Shown here in pieces: positions 33,238-42,573 of a stretch of DNA of 51,199 nt. The stretch is from Synergistes sp. (GTDB lineage: Bacteria; Synergistota; Synergistia; Synergistales; Synergistaceae): assembly GCA_017537925.1 (NCBI GenBank), contig JAFYJW010000067.1:1-51199 (forward strand), given 5' to 3'. Below the pieces are notes generated by a model. That model saw only the letters and a list, made by a program, of their open reading frames with translations. It had not been told where the DNA came from and did not search any database. Positions within the stretch are counted from its first letter, which is position 1. The number at the start of each line of letters is the position of its first letter. Made by a program: the position numbers and the translations under genes.

Positions 33238-34875
33238 ATGCTGAATATAGACCTTGCCGGCGGTGCCCAGCTTTGCTGCGAAAAGGGCACGACCGTACGC
33301 GAACTCCTCACAAACGCCGCATTCCCCGATCTGGGGAAGACCGTGGCCTGCCGTGTCAACCATATACAGCGCCCTCTTTCGTGGGAGCTCTCGATAGATT
33401 CCCTTGTAGAGCCTGTGACCACAGACAGCATCGAAGGCATAGAAGTATATACGTGCACAGTGGCGTTTATGCTGACAGCAGCCGCTACGCGCATCAAAAA
33501 CATCCGGCTCCACCTGACCCAGTCGATGTCCTATTCATACTACTACGAATCGCCCGAGCGGGAACTGACCCCCGAAGACTGCAGTGATATCGAAGCGGAG
33601 ATGCGCCGCATGGTCAGGGACAATGAGCCTATAACGCGGGAAACGATGCCGGCCGACGTAGCGCGCGAGATAATGCGGAAACAGAACTATGCCGACAAGG
33701 AGCGGCTGCTGTTCTATACGGGCACAGATCCGGTCATTCTCTACAAATGCAGCGGGGTCTACGACTTTTTCGGCGGCGCCCTCGCTGACAGCGCCGGCAT
33801 AACGCCGACCTTCGAGCTGCGCAGCTACAAGGGCGGCATATTCATATCAGGCCCCACGCTTTCCGATCCGTCGCATACGATGGCGTTCATAGAATCGCCG
33901 AAACTCTTCGACCTTATCGACAGGCATACGTACTGGCTGCAGAAGCTGCAGATCAGCACTGCGGCCGAGATACACGCTATCGTCACGGCAGGGCGTTCAA
34001 ACGAAATGATAATGGGCTGCGAGGCGGAGCACACGAAGGTGCTGGCAAATATCGCGGCCAAAATAAAGGAACGGGGCAACGTCGGGCTGATATGCCTTGC
34101 AGGGCCTTCAAGCTCCGGGAAAACGACCTCCTCACGCCGCCTGAGCGTGCAGCTGCTGACCTACGGGATAACCGCGGCGACGCTTGAGCTTGACAATTAC
34201 TTCGTAAACCGCGACAAGACCCCCGTGGGGCGGGACGGGAAATATGATTTTGAGGCTCTCGAAGCGCTTGATCTGGACCTGATAAACGAAAACATATCGG
34301 ATCTGCTTGCAGGCAAAGAAGCCGAGATTCCCAGATTTGACTTCGTGGCAGGGAAAAGGACAAAGGGCAAAACGATGAAGCTCGACCCCGGGCAGGTGCT
34401 CGTGATCGAAGGCATACACGGCCTTAACGACAGACTGACCGAAAGCGTCCCCGCGGAAAGAAAATTCAGGGTATTCATATCCCCGCTGACTGGAACGAAC
34501 ATAGATTTCCACAACCGCATAGGAACGACGGACACGAGGCTGCTGCGCCGCATGGTCCGCGACGCCAGAACGAGGGGGCATTCCGCCGAGGCGACCCTTA
34601 AGATGTGGCCCTCGGTCGTAAGAGGGGCCCATCGCTTCATATTCCCCTATACCGCCAATGCCGACGCGCTTTTCAACACGTCGCTGCCGTATGAGATATG
34701 CGTGCTCAAGGGGTATGTGATGCCGCTTCTGATGACGGTCGGAGAAGACTCTCCGGTATACGGCGAGGCGCTGCGTCTCCGCTCGATGCTGGAGTACCTC
34801 CCGGTGGTTCCTTCCGACGATGTGCCCAATCTTTCTCTCATCAGGGAGTTTATAGGCGGAAGCTGCTTCGAATAG
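33238..34875 (+). CDS. TGS domain plus uridine kinase-like nucleoside kinase
   Basis: The 545 residues combine an N-terminal TGS-like domain (1 to about 65), a region resembling the second additional domain of threonyl-tRNA synthetase (about 70-270), and a uridine/phosphoribulokinase-type P-loop kinase (about 280-490) with GPSSSGKT at 289-296 and VIEGIHGLND. Similar proteins are annotated as uridine kinase or nucleoside kinase in many Firmicutes and Synergistota; the true substrate is not proven. The TGS part suggests RNA or nucleotide sensing. GGAGGAAA (33221-33228) lies nine bases before the ATG. It stands alone after the terminator at 33083. Confidence 0.87.
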   Translation: MLNIDLAGGAQLCCEKGTTVRELLTNAAFPDLGKTVACRVNHIQRPLSWELSIDSLVEPVTTDSIEGIEVYTCTVAFMLTAAATRIKNIRLHLTQSMSYSYYYESPERELTPEDCSDIEAEMRRMVRDNEPITRETMPADVAREIMRKQNYADKERLLFYTGTDPVILYKCSGVYDFFGGALADSAGITPTFELRSYKGGIFISGPTLSDPSHTMAFIESPKLFDLIDRHTYWLQKLQISTAAEIHAIVTAGRSNEMIMGCEAEHTKVLANIAAKIKERGNVGLICLAGPSSSGKTTSSRRLSVQLLTYGITAATLELDNYFVNRDKTPVGRDGKYDFEALEALDLDLINENISDLLAGKEAEIPRFDFVAGKRTKGKTMKLDPGQVLVIEGIHGLNDRLTESVPAERKFRVFISPLTGTNIDFHNRIGTTDTRLLRRMVRDARTRGHSAEATLKMWPSVVRGAHRFIFPYTANADALFNTSLPYEICVLKGYVMPLLMTVGEDSPVYGEALRLRSMLEYLPVVPSDDVPNLSLIREFIGGSCFE

Positions 34876-34936
34876 GCGGCAGTCGCTGGCATACGCCCGG
34901 TTTCTGTTCCGCCGGCATATATAAAAAGGGACCCTT

Positions 34937-37900
34937 ATGCTGATTCTGCACGCCGTGTGCGGGAAAGAGAAATTATATCTATGGGGAGAGCATTCCTTCG
35001 AAGAGATTCCGCCGCAGAGCGGAGAAGGGATGCTTCCGCTTCCGTGGGGCGCGGACAGAAACGAGCTCACGTCGGCTCTTAAGGAGTTGGGCGTCAGACG
35101 TCCGCGCAGAAGCGATGACGCTGACGCTGCAGGCGTAAAACTCATCCTGCCGTGCAGATGCGGCATGCCTTTGCCCTCCACGCCTATGCTTGGCGAACTT
35201 CCCGCGTCAGAGGGAAGCTTTTCGCAGGCGCTCTTCTCCGCGGACGCCGTTCCGCTTGCTTTGCGCGAGTTCCTGCAGCTGCAGCGCCTTGCCGCAGAAA
35301 GCGGAGAACGTCTGCCGGCGCCGGGAATCCTCTTTTCGGATGACATAAGATTCATCTGTACGGCGGCCGAATATGCGGCATGCCTTGTGCGCCGCGGGAG
35401 CTTTATTCCCGACGTCGAAAAGCAGGAGCGCGGTTTCGTGCCGAGGTGGAAGCCCCTGATTTCCGCCAGGGACCAAGAGGAGTTCAATTCCTTTGTCGAA
35501 GCTCTGCCTGCGGTGCTTTGCGCGGCGTCGGCGGATGAGCCTCCCGTGCCTGCGCCTAAGAGGGAAACGGCCGAAGCGCTGCTTTCATCCCTTACGGATA
35601 TGATCATACGCGACTCTCAGGCGCAGAGCGGAGAAAAGGGCCGGCTCGTAGACCGGCGCAACATCCATGAGATATGGATACGCTCGCTGCTGTGGCGGGA
35701 AGCCGCACCGGAAAAATGGGAAGAGGAAATGGGCGCTCTTTATCAGCAGGTAAAGGCATGGCGCGATTCCTTCGGAGCCGACGGCGCGCAGCCGTGGCGT
35801 TTTGTTTTCCGCGTTGAGGAACCGCCGGAAGAAGAGGGCGAATGGACGCTTTCATGGTATCTCCAGTCTGCCGCCGATCTTTCGCTCGTCATCCCGGCAG
35901 AGCATGTATGGAGCCCTACAGAGGCCGAGCGCAGGCTCTTCGGACACGCAAAGACAAATCCGCGTCTTTATATGCTGAGGATGCTCGGACGGCTTGCCGC
36001 GGAAGTGCCTGCCATTGAGCCGGGACTGCATACCCCCTCTCCGTGCGAATGCAGGATCACGCTTGACGAGCTGTCGGATCTTGTGCTGAACAAGCTGCCG
36101 CGCGTGATGGATATGGGCGTACAGGTACAGTTCCCGCGAAGCTGGGGAGAGAGGCCGGAAACGCCGAAGCTGTCGGTGCGCGCCGAAGTGCGGGAAAGCA
36201 ACGCCTTTGCGGGATCGCTGAAGCCGCGCATGACGGATATGCTGAAAGTCGACTGGAAAGCGGCTTTAGGCGGCGATCTCCTCACCGATGACGAATTCGA
36301 GATGCTTGCCGGGCTGAAAAGTCCGCTTGTGAACATACGCGGCAGGTGGGTCCTTATATTCAGGGACGAGATCGATAAGATCGCCGCAGCGCTCAAAAAG
36401 CTGCCCGACAGGATAAGCCGCAGAGAGGCGCTTGTTTCCTCTCTGCGTCAGGAATATATGGACGCCCCGCTCTCGGGAATCACAGGCTCGCGCTGGCTTG
36501 ACGGCGTAAAGGAAATACTGTCTTCGCCGCAGCTTGAGGAAGCTGCCGAGCCGCCCGGCTTTGACGGGAAGCTGCGCCCGTACCAGGCAAAGGGGCTGTT
36601 CTGGCTCAGACGCCTGACAGATCTGGGGCTCGGAGCATGTCTTGCCGACGACATGGGGCTCGGCAAGACGGTACAGACTCTTGCGCTGATAGAAGGCATC
36701 AGGGAAAGCGGTGAAGAACGGCCGGTGCTCCTTATATGCCCGACCTCCGTTATGGAGAACTGGCGGCATGAAGCGGAAAGATTTGTCCCCGGGCTTAAAA
36801 CTCTCGTCCATCACGGACACGGCAGGAAGAAAAACAATGAATTCTCCGACGAAAAGCTTGCAGGGACGCTCGTTATATCCTCATACGCGCTGCTTTGCCG
36901 CGACAGCGCGCTTTTTTCGTCGGTAAAATGGGCCGGGACCGTGCTCGATGAAGCGCAGAACATAAAGAACCCGGACACAAGACAGGCCAGGGCCGCCCGG
37001 CTGATACCCGCGGACTGGCATATAGCGCTCACCGGTACGCCTGTCGAAAATCACGCAGGCGACATGTGGTCGATAATGGAATTCCTGATGCCGGGGCTGA
37101 TGCCGAACCGTGCCGAGTTTACGCGCGAGATACTGCGCCCGGTGCAGGCCGGGGACAGAAAAGCGGCCGACAAACTGCGCCGCATGACCGCGCCGTTCAT
37201 CCTGCGCCGCCTTAAGACAGACAGGAATATAATAAGCGACCTGCCGGAAAAGATAGAGAGCCGCGAATTCTGTCCGCTTACGCGCGAACAGGCGACGCTG
37301 TACAGAGCCGTCGCGTCATCTTTTGAGAAGAATCTGCCGGGATCAGAAGGCATAAAGCGCAGGGGCGTGATACTGGCCGCGATAACAATGCTGAAGCAGA
37401 TATGCGACCACCCTCTGCTCTATCTTAAAGACCGCTCGGAGTTGGGCGCCCGCTCCGGAAAAATGGCGCGCATCGCTGAACTTGCAGAGGAAATGACGGC
37501 GGCCGAAGACCGCGTGCTGATATTCACACAGTATGCCGAGATGGGGGCTCTGCTTAAAAGATTCATACAGGAGAACTTCGGACGCGAAGCGCTCTTTCTG
37601 CACGGCGGAGTGCCCGGCGAAAAGCGCGCGGAAATGGTGCGCAGATTTCAGGAGGAAGAAAACGGCCCTCCATTCTTTATCCTGTCGCTCAGGGCGGGAG
37701 GGACCGGACTTAATCTGACGCGCGCAAACCACGTGGTGATGTTTGACCGCTGGTGGAACCCTGCCGTCGAACAGCAGGCGGTGGACCGCGCATACCGCAT
37801 AGGCCAGGAGCGCAGCGTCCATGTGCACTACTTCTGCTGCCGCGGAACGCTCGAAGAGAAGATAGAAAAGCTTATAAACGAAAAGAAGGAGCTTGCCGAG

Positions 37901-37999
37901 ATGCTGGTGGGCGGCGGGGAGGCTTCCCTCTCCGAGCTGAGCGACAGCGACCTTTACGATCTCTTCATGCTTGAAAAAGAGGCTCAGGAGACACTGTGA
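34937..37999 (+). CDS. SNF2-family DNA-dependent ATPase/helicase
   Basis: At 1020 residues this has the bacterial SNF2 layout. The first 530 residues include an SNF2-associated (DUF3670-like) region. The motor starts at LRPYQAKGLFWL (about 550), with Walker A DDMGLGKT (Lys577), DEAQ (671-674), and in the second lobe GGTGLNLTRANHVVMFDRWWNP followed by the arginine-finger motif QAVDRAYRIGQ. Such motors move along double-stranded DNA and remodel protein-DNA complexes. Its stop overlaps the start of a SWIM zinc-finger gene, matching the ywqA-ywqB pair of Bacillus, and suggests a two-protein DNA repair or transcription-recycling unit. The ATG at 34937 starts LILHAVCGKEKLYLWGEH. Confidence 0.95.
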   Translation: MLILHAVCGKEKLYLWGEHSFEEIPPQSGEGMLPLPWGADRNELTSALKELGVRRPRRSDDADAAGVKLILPCRCGMPLPSTPMLGELPASEGSFSQALFSADAVPLALREFLQLQRLAAESGERLPAPGILFSDDIRFICTAAEYAACLVRRGSFIPDVEKQERGFVPRWKPLISARDQEEFNSFVEALPAVLCAASADEPPVPAPKRETAEALLSSLTDMIIRDSQAQSGEKGRLVDRRNIHEIWIRSLLWREAAPEKWEEEMGALYQQVKAWRDSFGADGAQPWRFVFRVEEPPEEEGEWTLSWYLQSAADLSLVIPAEHVWSPTEAERRLFGHAKTNPRLYMLRMLGRLAAEVPAIEPGLHTPSPCECRITLDELSDLVLNKLPRVMDMGVQVQFPRSWGERPETPKLSVRAEVRESNAFAGSLKPRMTDMLKVDWKAALGGDLLTDDEFEMLAGLKSPLVNIRGRWVLIFRDEIDKIAAALKKLPDRISRREALVSSLRQEYMDAPLSGITGSRWLDGVKEILSSPQLEEAAEPPGFDGKLRPYQAKGLFWLRRLTDLGLGACLADDMGLGKTVQTLALIEGIRESGEERPVLLICPTSVMENWRHEAERFVPGLKTLVHHGHGRKKNNEFSDEKLAGTLVISSYALLCRDSALFSSVKWAGTVLDEAQNIKNPDTRQARAARLIPADWHIALTGTPVENHAGDMWSIMEFLMPGLMPNRAEFTREILRPVQAGDRKAADKLRRMTAPFILRRLKTDRNIISDLPEKIESREFCPLTREQATLYRAVASSFEKNLPGSEGIKRRGVILAAITMLKQICDHPLLYLKDRSELGARSGKMARIAELAEEMTAAEDRVLIFTQYAEMGALLKRFIQENFGREALFLHGGVPGEKRAEMVRRFQEEENGPPFFILSLRAGGTGLNLTRANHVVMFDRWWNPAVEQQAVDRAYRIGQERSVHVHYFCCRGTLEEKIEKLINEKKELAEMLVGGGEASLSELSDSDLYDLFMLEKEAQETL

Positions 38000-38952
38000 G
38001 AAAGACAACAGAAAATTACAGGCGTTACGGCAGAAGCAAACCAATCGCGGCAAACGCAGGCATAAAGGCGCGCACTGCGCGCGGCCGCGAATTTGCCGTA
38101 AACTGGTGGTCCGCCCGCTGGATGAATATCATGGAAGAAGCGATAGACGCGGGGCGCATCGCGCGCGGCAAAAACTACGCGCGCAGGGGGCAGGTCATCG
38201 GCATAAACATAGAGCCCGGCCTTGTGACTGCAATCGTGCAGGGAACGCGCAAAGCCCCGTATCAGCTGCGCCTCGGCTTTGAGACGGCCGGCGCGGAAGC
38301 CCGCGAGCTGATACTCTTCCGCTTCAGGGAGGATGCAGCTCTTGCCTCGGAGCTGCTTGCCGGAGGATTGCCGGAAAAAACGGAAGAGATATTCGCTGAA
38401 GCAGGCACGCCGCTTTTCCCGGATCGTAATGCTCTGCGCCGCTTCAGATGCTCATGCCCAGACGAAGCATTTCCGTGCAAGCACGTGACGGCCGTTCTCT
38501 TCCTGCTGTGCGAGGAGATAAGCTGCGATCCCTTTCTGCTGCTGCGTCTGCGCGGAATAGAAAAAGAATGGCTTGCGGAAATGCTGACGCTGGAGAGCAT
38601 TTCCGACTTTGACGACGCGGATATTGCCGAGCCGGAGGCAGAAAACGGCGTGCTTTGCGGAGGAGCGGAAAGAACGGAAGACGCGGAAGACGCAGAAGAG
38701 GGAGCGGAAGACCTGCCCTGTCCGGGGGAAGACTGGTTCCGCGCAGGCGGTTTTTCTCCAAATCAGACGGAATCACCTGCCGGAAAGCGCGCCGCCGCGC
38801 TTGAAGTGATGACGGATTTTCCCTTCTGGAAAGGGGAGCATCCTTTCCGCCAGACACTTATCCCTATATACGAACAGGCAGCAGCATATGCCGCTGAGAT
38901 ACTTACCGGGGAAAAGAAAAGACCGGCAGGCAGGCCGCGCAAAATACTCTGA
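37996..38952 (+). CDS. SWIM zinc-finger protein paired with the SNF2 helicase
   Basis: A 318-residue protein with a SWIM zinc finger (CSC from 152, then CKH at about 160-162), a CxCxnCxH fold that binds DNA or proteins. The N-terminal region contains the family segment WWSARWMNIME and the basic RIARGKNYARRGQV, and residues 205-250 are strongly acidic. The GTG start overlaps the helicase stop (GTGA), so translation is coupled. The C terminus ends with basic KRPAGRPRKI, an AT-hook-like tail that may add DNA binding. Confidence 0.92.
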   Translation: MRKTTENYRRYGRSKPIAANAGIKARTARGREFAVNWWSARWMNIMEEAIDAGRIARGKNYARRGQVIGINIEPGLVTAIVQGTRKAPYQLRLGFETAGAEARELILFRFREDAALASELLAGGLPEKTEEIFAEAGTPLFPDRNALRRFRCSCPDEAFPCKHVTAVLFLLCEEISCDPFLLLRLRGIEKEWLAEMLTLESISDFDDADIAEPEAENGVLCGGAERTEDAEDAEEGAEDLPCPGEDWFRAGGFSPNQTESPAGKRAAALEVMTDFPFWKGEHPFRQTLIPIYEQAAAYAAEILTGEKKRPAGRPRKIL

Positions 38953-39323
38953 CGTCCTGAAAACCGGGCGGCGTAATGCAAAAACCCGCGCGGATGAATG
39001 CGCTGAAACATTTCGTCTAAAGGCCCCTCCCGACTGAGCCGGTGATAGATAATGATTTGCGTTACAGGTCCGGCAGTTCGGAGGTTATCTTCTGCCGGGC
39101 AATTCAGATGCTGAAGCGTGATGAAGATGATCGGAAGCGTTTACCCATCTCCTTTCCTGATGGGGATATCCGTATCCCTAGCATGGGAAAAGACCCTGAA
39201 GAGTGCAAAACGCAGAATTGACCGCATCTGCCGGTAATTTTGCGATTTTAGCGGCAGATAATTAAGTAAAAGTATTTATATTGTTTATTTTAGCCTTATT
39301 TTAGCGGGAAAAAACGAACGTTA
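38953..39323. other. intergenic stretch with several hairpins, no gene
   Basis: No supported ORF lies between the SWIM gene and the TRAP promoter. Several inverted repeats follow each other: CCGGCAG/CTGCCGG (39070-39098), CCCATC/GATGGG (39144-39164), GGATA-TCCG-TATCC near 39164-39177, and ATCTGCCG/CGGCAGAT (39226-39259). It does not match a riboswitch I know. Confidence 0.4.
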
Positions 39324-39353
39324 TTGACATAATATAACACTTTATGGTACGCT
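39324..39353 (+). promoter_or_regulatory. promoter of the TAXI TRAP transporter
   Basis: A consensus TTGACA (39324-39329) is followed after 18 bases by TACGCT (39348-39353), which is preceded by TGG, an extended -10-like element. It lies in an AT-rich stretch about 70 bases before the binding-protein gene. Confidence 0.5.
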
Positions 39354-39424
39354 CTAATGCCCGTTTCTTATAAGTTCCATCTCACCGGCTTCGGCCGGAA
39401 ATCAGAAAAAGGTGTGGTGTTCAG

Positions 39425-40429
39425 ATGAAAAAACTCGCAATGCTGATACTTCTTATCGCGATAGCCGCTGTTGCGGCTTCCCCTGCCGCAGCGGCTCCCG
39501 CTCCGCAGAAAGACTGGCCGGCTCAGCTAAAGTTTATGGCAGGCCCTCCGGGCGGAAACTGGTTTGCGCTTGGCAGCGCTCTGGCTGATATGTGGTCCAA
39601 GAACACGATATCAGTTACGAGCAGCACCGGCGGCGGTGTTTCCAACATCATCAACGCCAACGGCGGCAAGGGCGACTTCGGCTTCTCTGTCACCTCGCTG
39701 CTGGGAGCGGCCATAAAGGGAGAACAGGACTTTATGGGGCGTCCGACAAAGAACGCGGCGATTCTTGCCAACCTTTATACACAGTTCACCTATTTTATTA
39801 TGCGCAAAGACTTCGCTGAAAAGCATAAGATAAACACCGTAGGCGATATCTTCAAGAATAAGATCCCCGTCAAGATGGCCACGCTGAAGCCCGGCACATC
39901 TTCGGAGTTCGTCGTTAAGTCGCTCTTTGTAAAAGGCTACGGCGTTACCTATAACGACATCAAGAAGATGGGCGGTTCGATGGAATTCGCTTCTTACGAA
40001 GGCGGCGCCGACCTCCTTGCTGACGGACACATCGACCTCTTCATATTCTCGGTCGGCAGGGTAGCCTCGATAGTCATGAACATCGAAAGCAAAGCCGACA
40101 TCGTATGCCTCCCGGTCGACGACAACGCGCTTAAGGCGCTTTCCGACGCCTACGGCACAGTCACCTTCACGATCGAGCCCGGCATCTACAAGAGCGTCAA
40201 GAAGCCCGTCAAGACCGTTGGCGACTATACCTGCATAGTAGTGCGCAATGACATACCCGATACTCTCGCTTACGAACTCTGCAAATCCCTCTGGGAGAAC
40301 AAGGCCACGCTCGCGAAGGCTGTCAAGGACATAGACGAACTCACGCCGAAGATCGCAGTGCCGGCAGGAGTTCCTACGCAGCCCGGTGCGCTGAAGTACT
40401 GGAAAGAGCTGCAGGCTAAGACGAAATAA
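39425..40429 (+). CDS. TAXI-family TRAP transporter solute-binding protein
   Basis: A 334-residue exported binding protein with a clear signal peptide (hydrophobic residues about 4-20, cleavage likely near ASPAAAAPAP). The TAXI-type mature part starts with FMAGPPGGNWFALGSALADMW and has TSSTGGGVSNIINANGGKGDFGFSVTS. TAXI TRAP systems carry organic acids such as 2-oxoglutarate or glutamate; the ligand here is unknown. The start is the obvious signal-peptide methionine. The permease follows 166 bases later, past a terminator, as usual where more binding protein than permease is needed. Confidence 0.95.
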   Translation: MKKLAMLILLIAIAAVAASPAAAAPAPQKDWPAQLKFMAGPPGGNWFALGSALADMWSKNTISVTSSTGGGVSNIINANGGKGDFGFSVTSLLGAAIKGEQDFMGRPTKNAAILANLYTQFTYFIMRKDFAEKHKINTVGDIFKNKIPVKMATLKPGTSSEFVVKSLFVKGYGVTYNDIKKMGGSMEFASYEGGADLLADGHIDLFIFSVGRVASIVMNIESKADIVCLPVDDNALKALSDAYGTVTFTIEPGIYKSVKKPVKTVGDYTCIVVRNDIPDTLAYELCKSLWENKATLAKAVKDIDELTPKIAVPAGVPTQPGALKYWKELQAKTK

Positions 40430-40512
40430 CGCCTTTCGCGTAATTCTTTGATTTTAAGAAGCAGGGGAGTCCCCCTCCTCTGCTTCCCTTCCTTCCCTGA
40501 TTGATCGTCATG

Positions 40513-40544
40513 CGGCGGTTCTCCGCCGTCTTTTCGGTTTTTTT
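40513..40544 (+). terminator. intercistronic terminator between TRAP binding protein and permease
   Basis: CGGCGG-TTCT-CCGCCG (40513-40528) is followed by TCTTTTCGG and seven T. A second hairpin (12-bp stem, 40458-40469 with 40475-40486) without a T run lies upstream and may protect the binding-protein mRNA end. Confidence 0.7.
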
Positions 40545-40595
40545 GAATTCTGACACTGGAGCGTCATTCACGTTTTATGCCAGGAGTGTGTTTAA

Positions 40596-42473
40596 ATGCG
40601 AAAATTAAGCGGTTTGACTCAAAAATTTATATATGCATATTTTATATTGATCGGCCTCTTCCATCTCTATACCTCCATATTCGGAGCGTATGAATCATAC
40701 CTGCAGAAAAATATCCATCTGGGGCTGGTGCTCCCGACGGCATTCTTCTTATTCCCGATGTTCAAGAAAGCGCCAATGGACCGCATCCCCATCTATGACT
40801 GGGTACTCGGGGCCATATCGGCGATTCCGTCTATCTATGCGGTCGTCAACTATGACAGCATCGTGATGCGCATCCAGCAGGTCGATCCCCTGACCGCCGC
40901 CCAGTTCTGGTGCGGCATACTGCTGTTTGTGCTGCTGCTCGAAGGTACGCGCCGCGTCGTCGGACTGCCGCTGACTATCATAGCCTTCCTATTCGCCGCA
41001 TATATGTACTTTGGTCAGTCTCTGCCCGGCATAATGAAGGGGCTTTCTTTTTCGATGTCCGAAGTCGTCGAGCAGATATACCTTACAGACGAAGGAATAT
41101 TCTCGATGCCGCTGGGCGTCTCCGCGACGCTCGTTGCCGCGTTCCTTATCTTCGGCGGCTTCCTTGAAAAATGCGGTACGGGTCCGTACTTTATGGAAGT
41201 TGCTCAGGCATTTACCGGCACAGCGCCGGGCGGCCCCGCAAATATCGCCGTCATGAGTTCCTGCCTCTTCGGCTCGATATCGGGCTCTGCTGTCGCCAAT
41301 GTTTACGGCACCGGTACATTCACGATACCTCTTATGAAAAAGATAGGCTATCCTCCGCACTTTGCCGGCGCGGTCGAGGCCGTTTCCAGCTCGGGCGGTC
41401 AGATAATGCCGCCTGTCATGGGAGCCGGCGCTTTCCTTATGGCGTCCTTCCTCGGCGTACCCTTCACTAAAATAATCGTCGCTGCGATAACTCCGGCTAT
41501 TATTTACTATGCGGCAGTCTTCCTCATGATTCGCCTCGAAGCTATGAAGCGCGGGCTTAAGGGCCTGGCGCCGGAAGACCTTCCCGACAAAAAACAGGTC
41601 GTGAAAAAAGCTTATCTCTTCCTGCCGATAATAGCGCTCGTTTATTTCCTTTTTGTCGGGATGACGCCGATGCGCGCCGCAGCGATAGGGGTACTCGTTT
41701 CATGGCTCGTTTCGCTTCCCCAGCCTGACAGACGCATGGGGCCGCGTGCGATTCTGGATGCTATCTACGGCGGCGTTAAAAACATAACGCTTGTCTGCGT
41801 GGCCTGTGCTACGGCGGGCATAGTGCTCGCCTCCGTTTCGCTGACCGGAGTCGGAGTCAAGCTCGTCGGACTCGTGCTTGCATTTACGAGCGGACTGCCG
41901 TTGCTTGCGCTCTTCCTCGTTATGATTGTATCGCTCATCCTCGGAATGGGGCTGCCGACGACCGGCGCCTATATCCTTGCCTCGGCGCTCGGCGTTCCTA
42001 TCCTCACAAAGCTTGGCTTCCCCGCAATATCGGCGCATATGTTCGTTTTCTACTACGCTATAATATCGAACATCACGCCGCCGGTCGCACTCGCCGCATA
42101 TGCTGCTGCGTCGATTGCCGGTTCCGACCCGAACAGAACGGGCTTTGAAGCCTGCCGTCTCGGTTTCCTCGCGTTCGTAACGCCATATGCCTTCTGCTAT
42201 GACCCCGGCATACTGCTGCAGGGGACTCTGCCTGAAAACCTCTTTGGCATACTTGCCTGCTGCGTTGCCTGCTTCGGCTTCGGTTTCTCGATGATGGGCT
42301 ATCTGAACCGTCCGCTGAGGGCTTGGGAAAGGTTGGCCTTCGTCATCTTTGCGGTCATGGGTCTCTGCCCCAACCGTCTGATAACGGTGATCGGCGCTGT
42401 CGGTGTTATAGCGGCGTGGATACTCTTCGCAAAGACGGGAAAGAAAAACGCGCAGACTCCTGCAGCGGCTTAG
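40596..42473 (+). CDS. TRAP transporter permease, fused DctQ-DctM type
   Basis: A 625-residue membrane protein that joins the small (four-helix) and large (about twelve-helix) TRAP subunits in one chain, the form used with TAXI binding proteins. Conserved stretches include GSISGSAVANVYGTGTFTIPLMKKIGYPP, which leads into AGAVEAVSSSGGQIMPPVMGAGAFLM, and LGMGLPTTGAYILASAL. It drives uptake with a Na+ or proton gradient. CAGGAGTG precedes the ATG by about eight bases. A piece of this gene (41332-41417) is repeated as a scar at 45100-45183. Confidence 0.96.
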   Translation: MRKLSGLTQKFIYAYFILIGLFHLYTSIFGAYESYLQKNIHLGLVLPTAFFLFPMFKKAPMDRIPIYDWVLGAISAIPSIYAVVNYDSIVMRIQQVDPLTAAQFWCGILLFVLLLEGTRRVVGLPLTIIAFLFAAYMYFGQSLPGIMKGLSFSMSEVVEQIYLTDEGIFSMPLGVSATLVAAFLIFGGFLEKCGTGPYFMEVAQAFTGTAPGGPANIAVMSSCLFGSISGSAVANVYGTGTFTIPLMKKIGYPPHFAGAVEAVSSSGGQIMPPVMGAGAFLMASFLGVPFTKIIVAAITPAIIYYAAVFLMIRLEAMKRGLKGLAPEDLPDKKQVVKKAYLFLPIIALVYFLFVGMTPMRAAAIGVLVSWLVSLPQPDRRMGPRAILDAIYGGVKNITLVCVACATAGIVLASVSLTGVGVKLVGLVLAFTSGLPLLALFLVMIVSLILGMGLPTTGAYILASALGVPILTKLGFPAISAHMFVFYYAIISNITPPVALAAYAAASIAGSDPNRTGFEACRLGFLAFVTPYAFCYDPGILLQGTLPENLFGILACCVACFGFGFSMMGYLNRPLRAWERLAFVIFAVMGLCPNRLITVIGAVGVIAAWILFAKTGKKNAQTPAAA

Positions 42474-42502
42474 CCGTAAAGGTCAAAAACATTGATTATA
42501 AA

Positions 42503-42537
42503 GAAAGAGGGCCTTCGGGTCCTCTTTCTTGTGTTTT
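42503..42537. terminator. bidirectional terminator after the TRAP permease gene
   Basis: An 11-bp stem (42503-42513 with 42518-42528, one G-U pair) with a TTCG loop is followed by TTGTGTTTT on the plus strand and by TTTATAA on the minus strand. It lies between the convergent permease and peptidase genes. Confidence 0.75.
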
Positions 42538-42573
42538 ATATTCCGATGCTCTTTTGCAAAACATACTTCAGCA

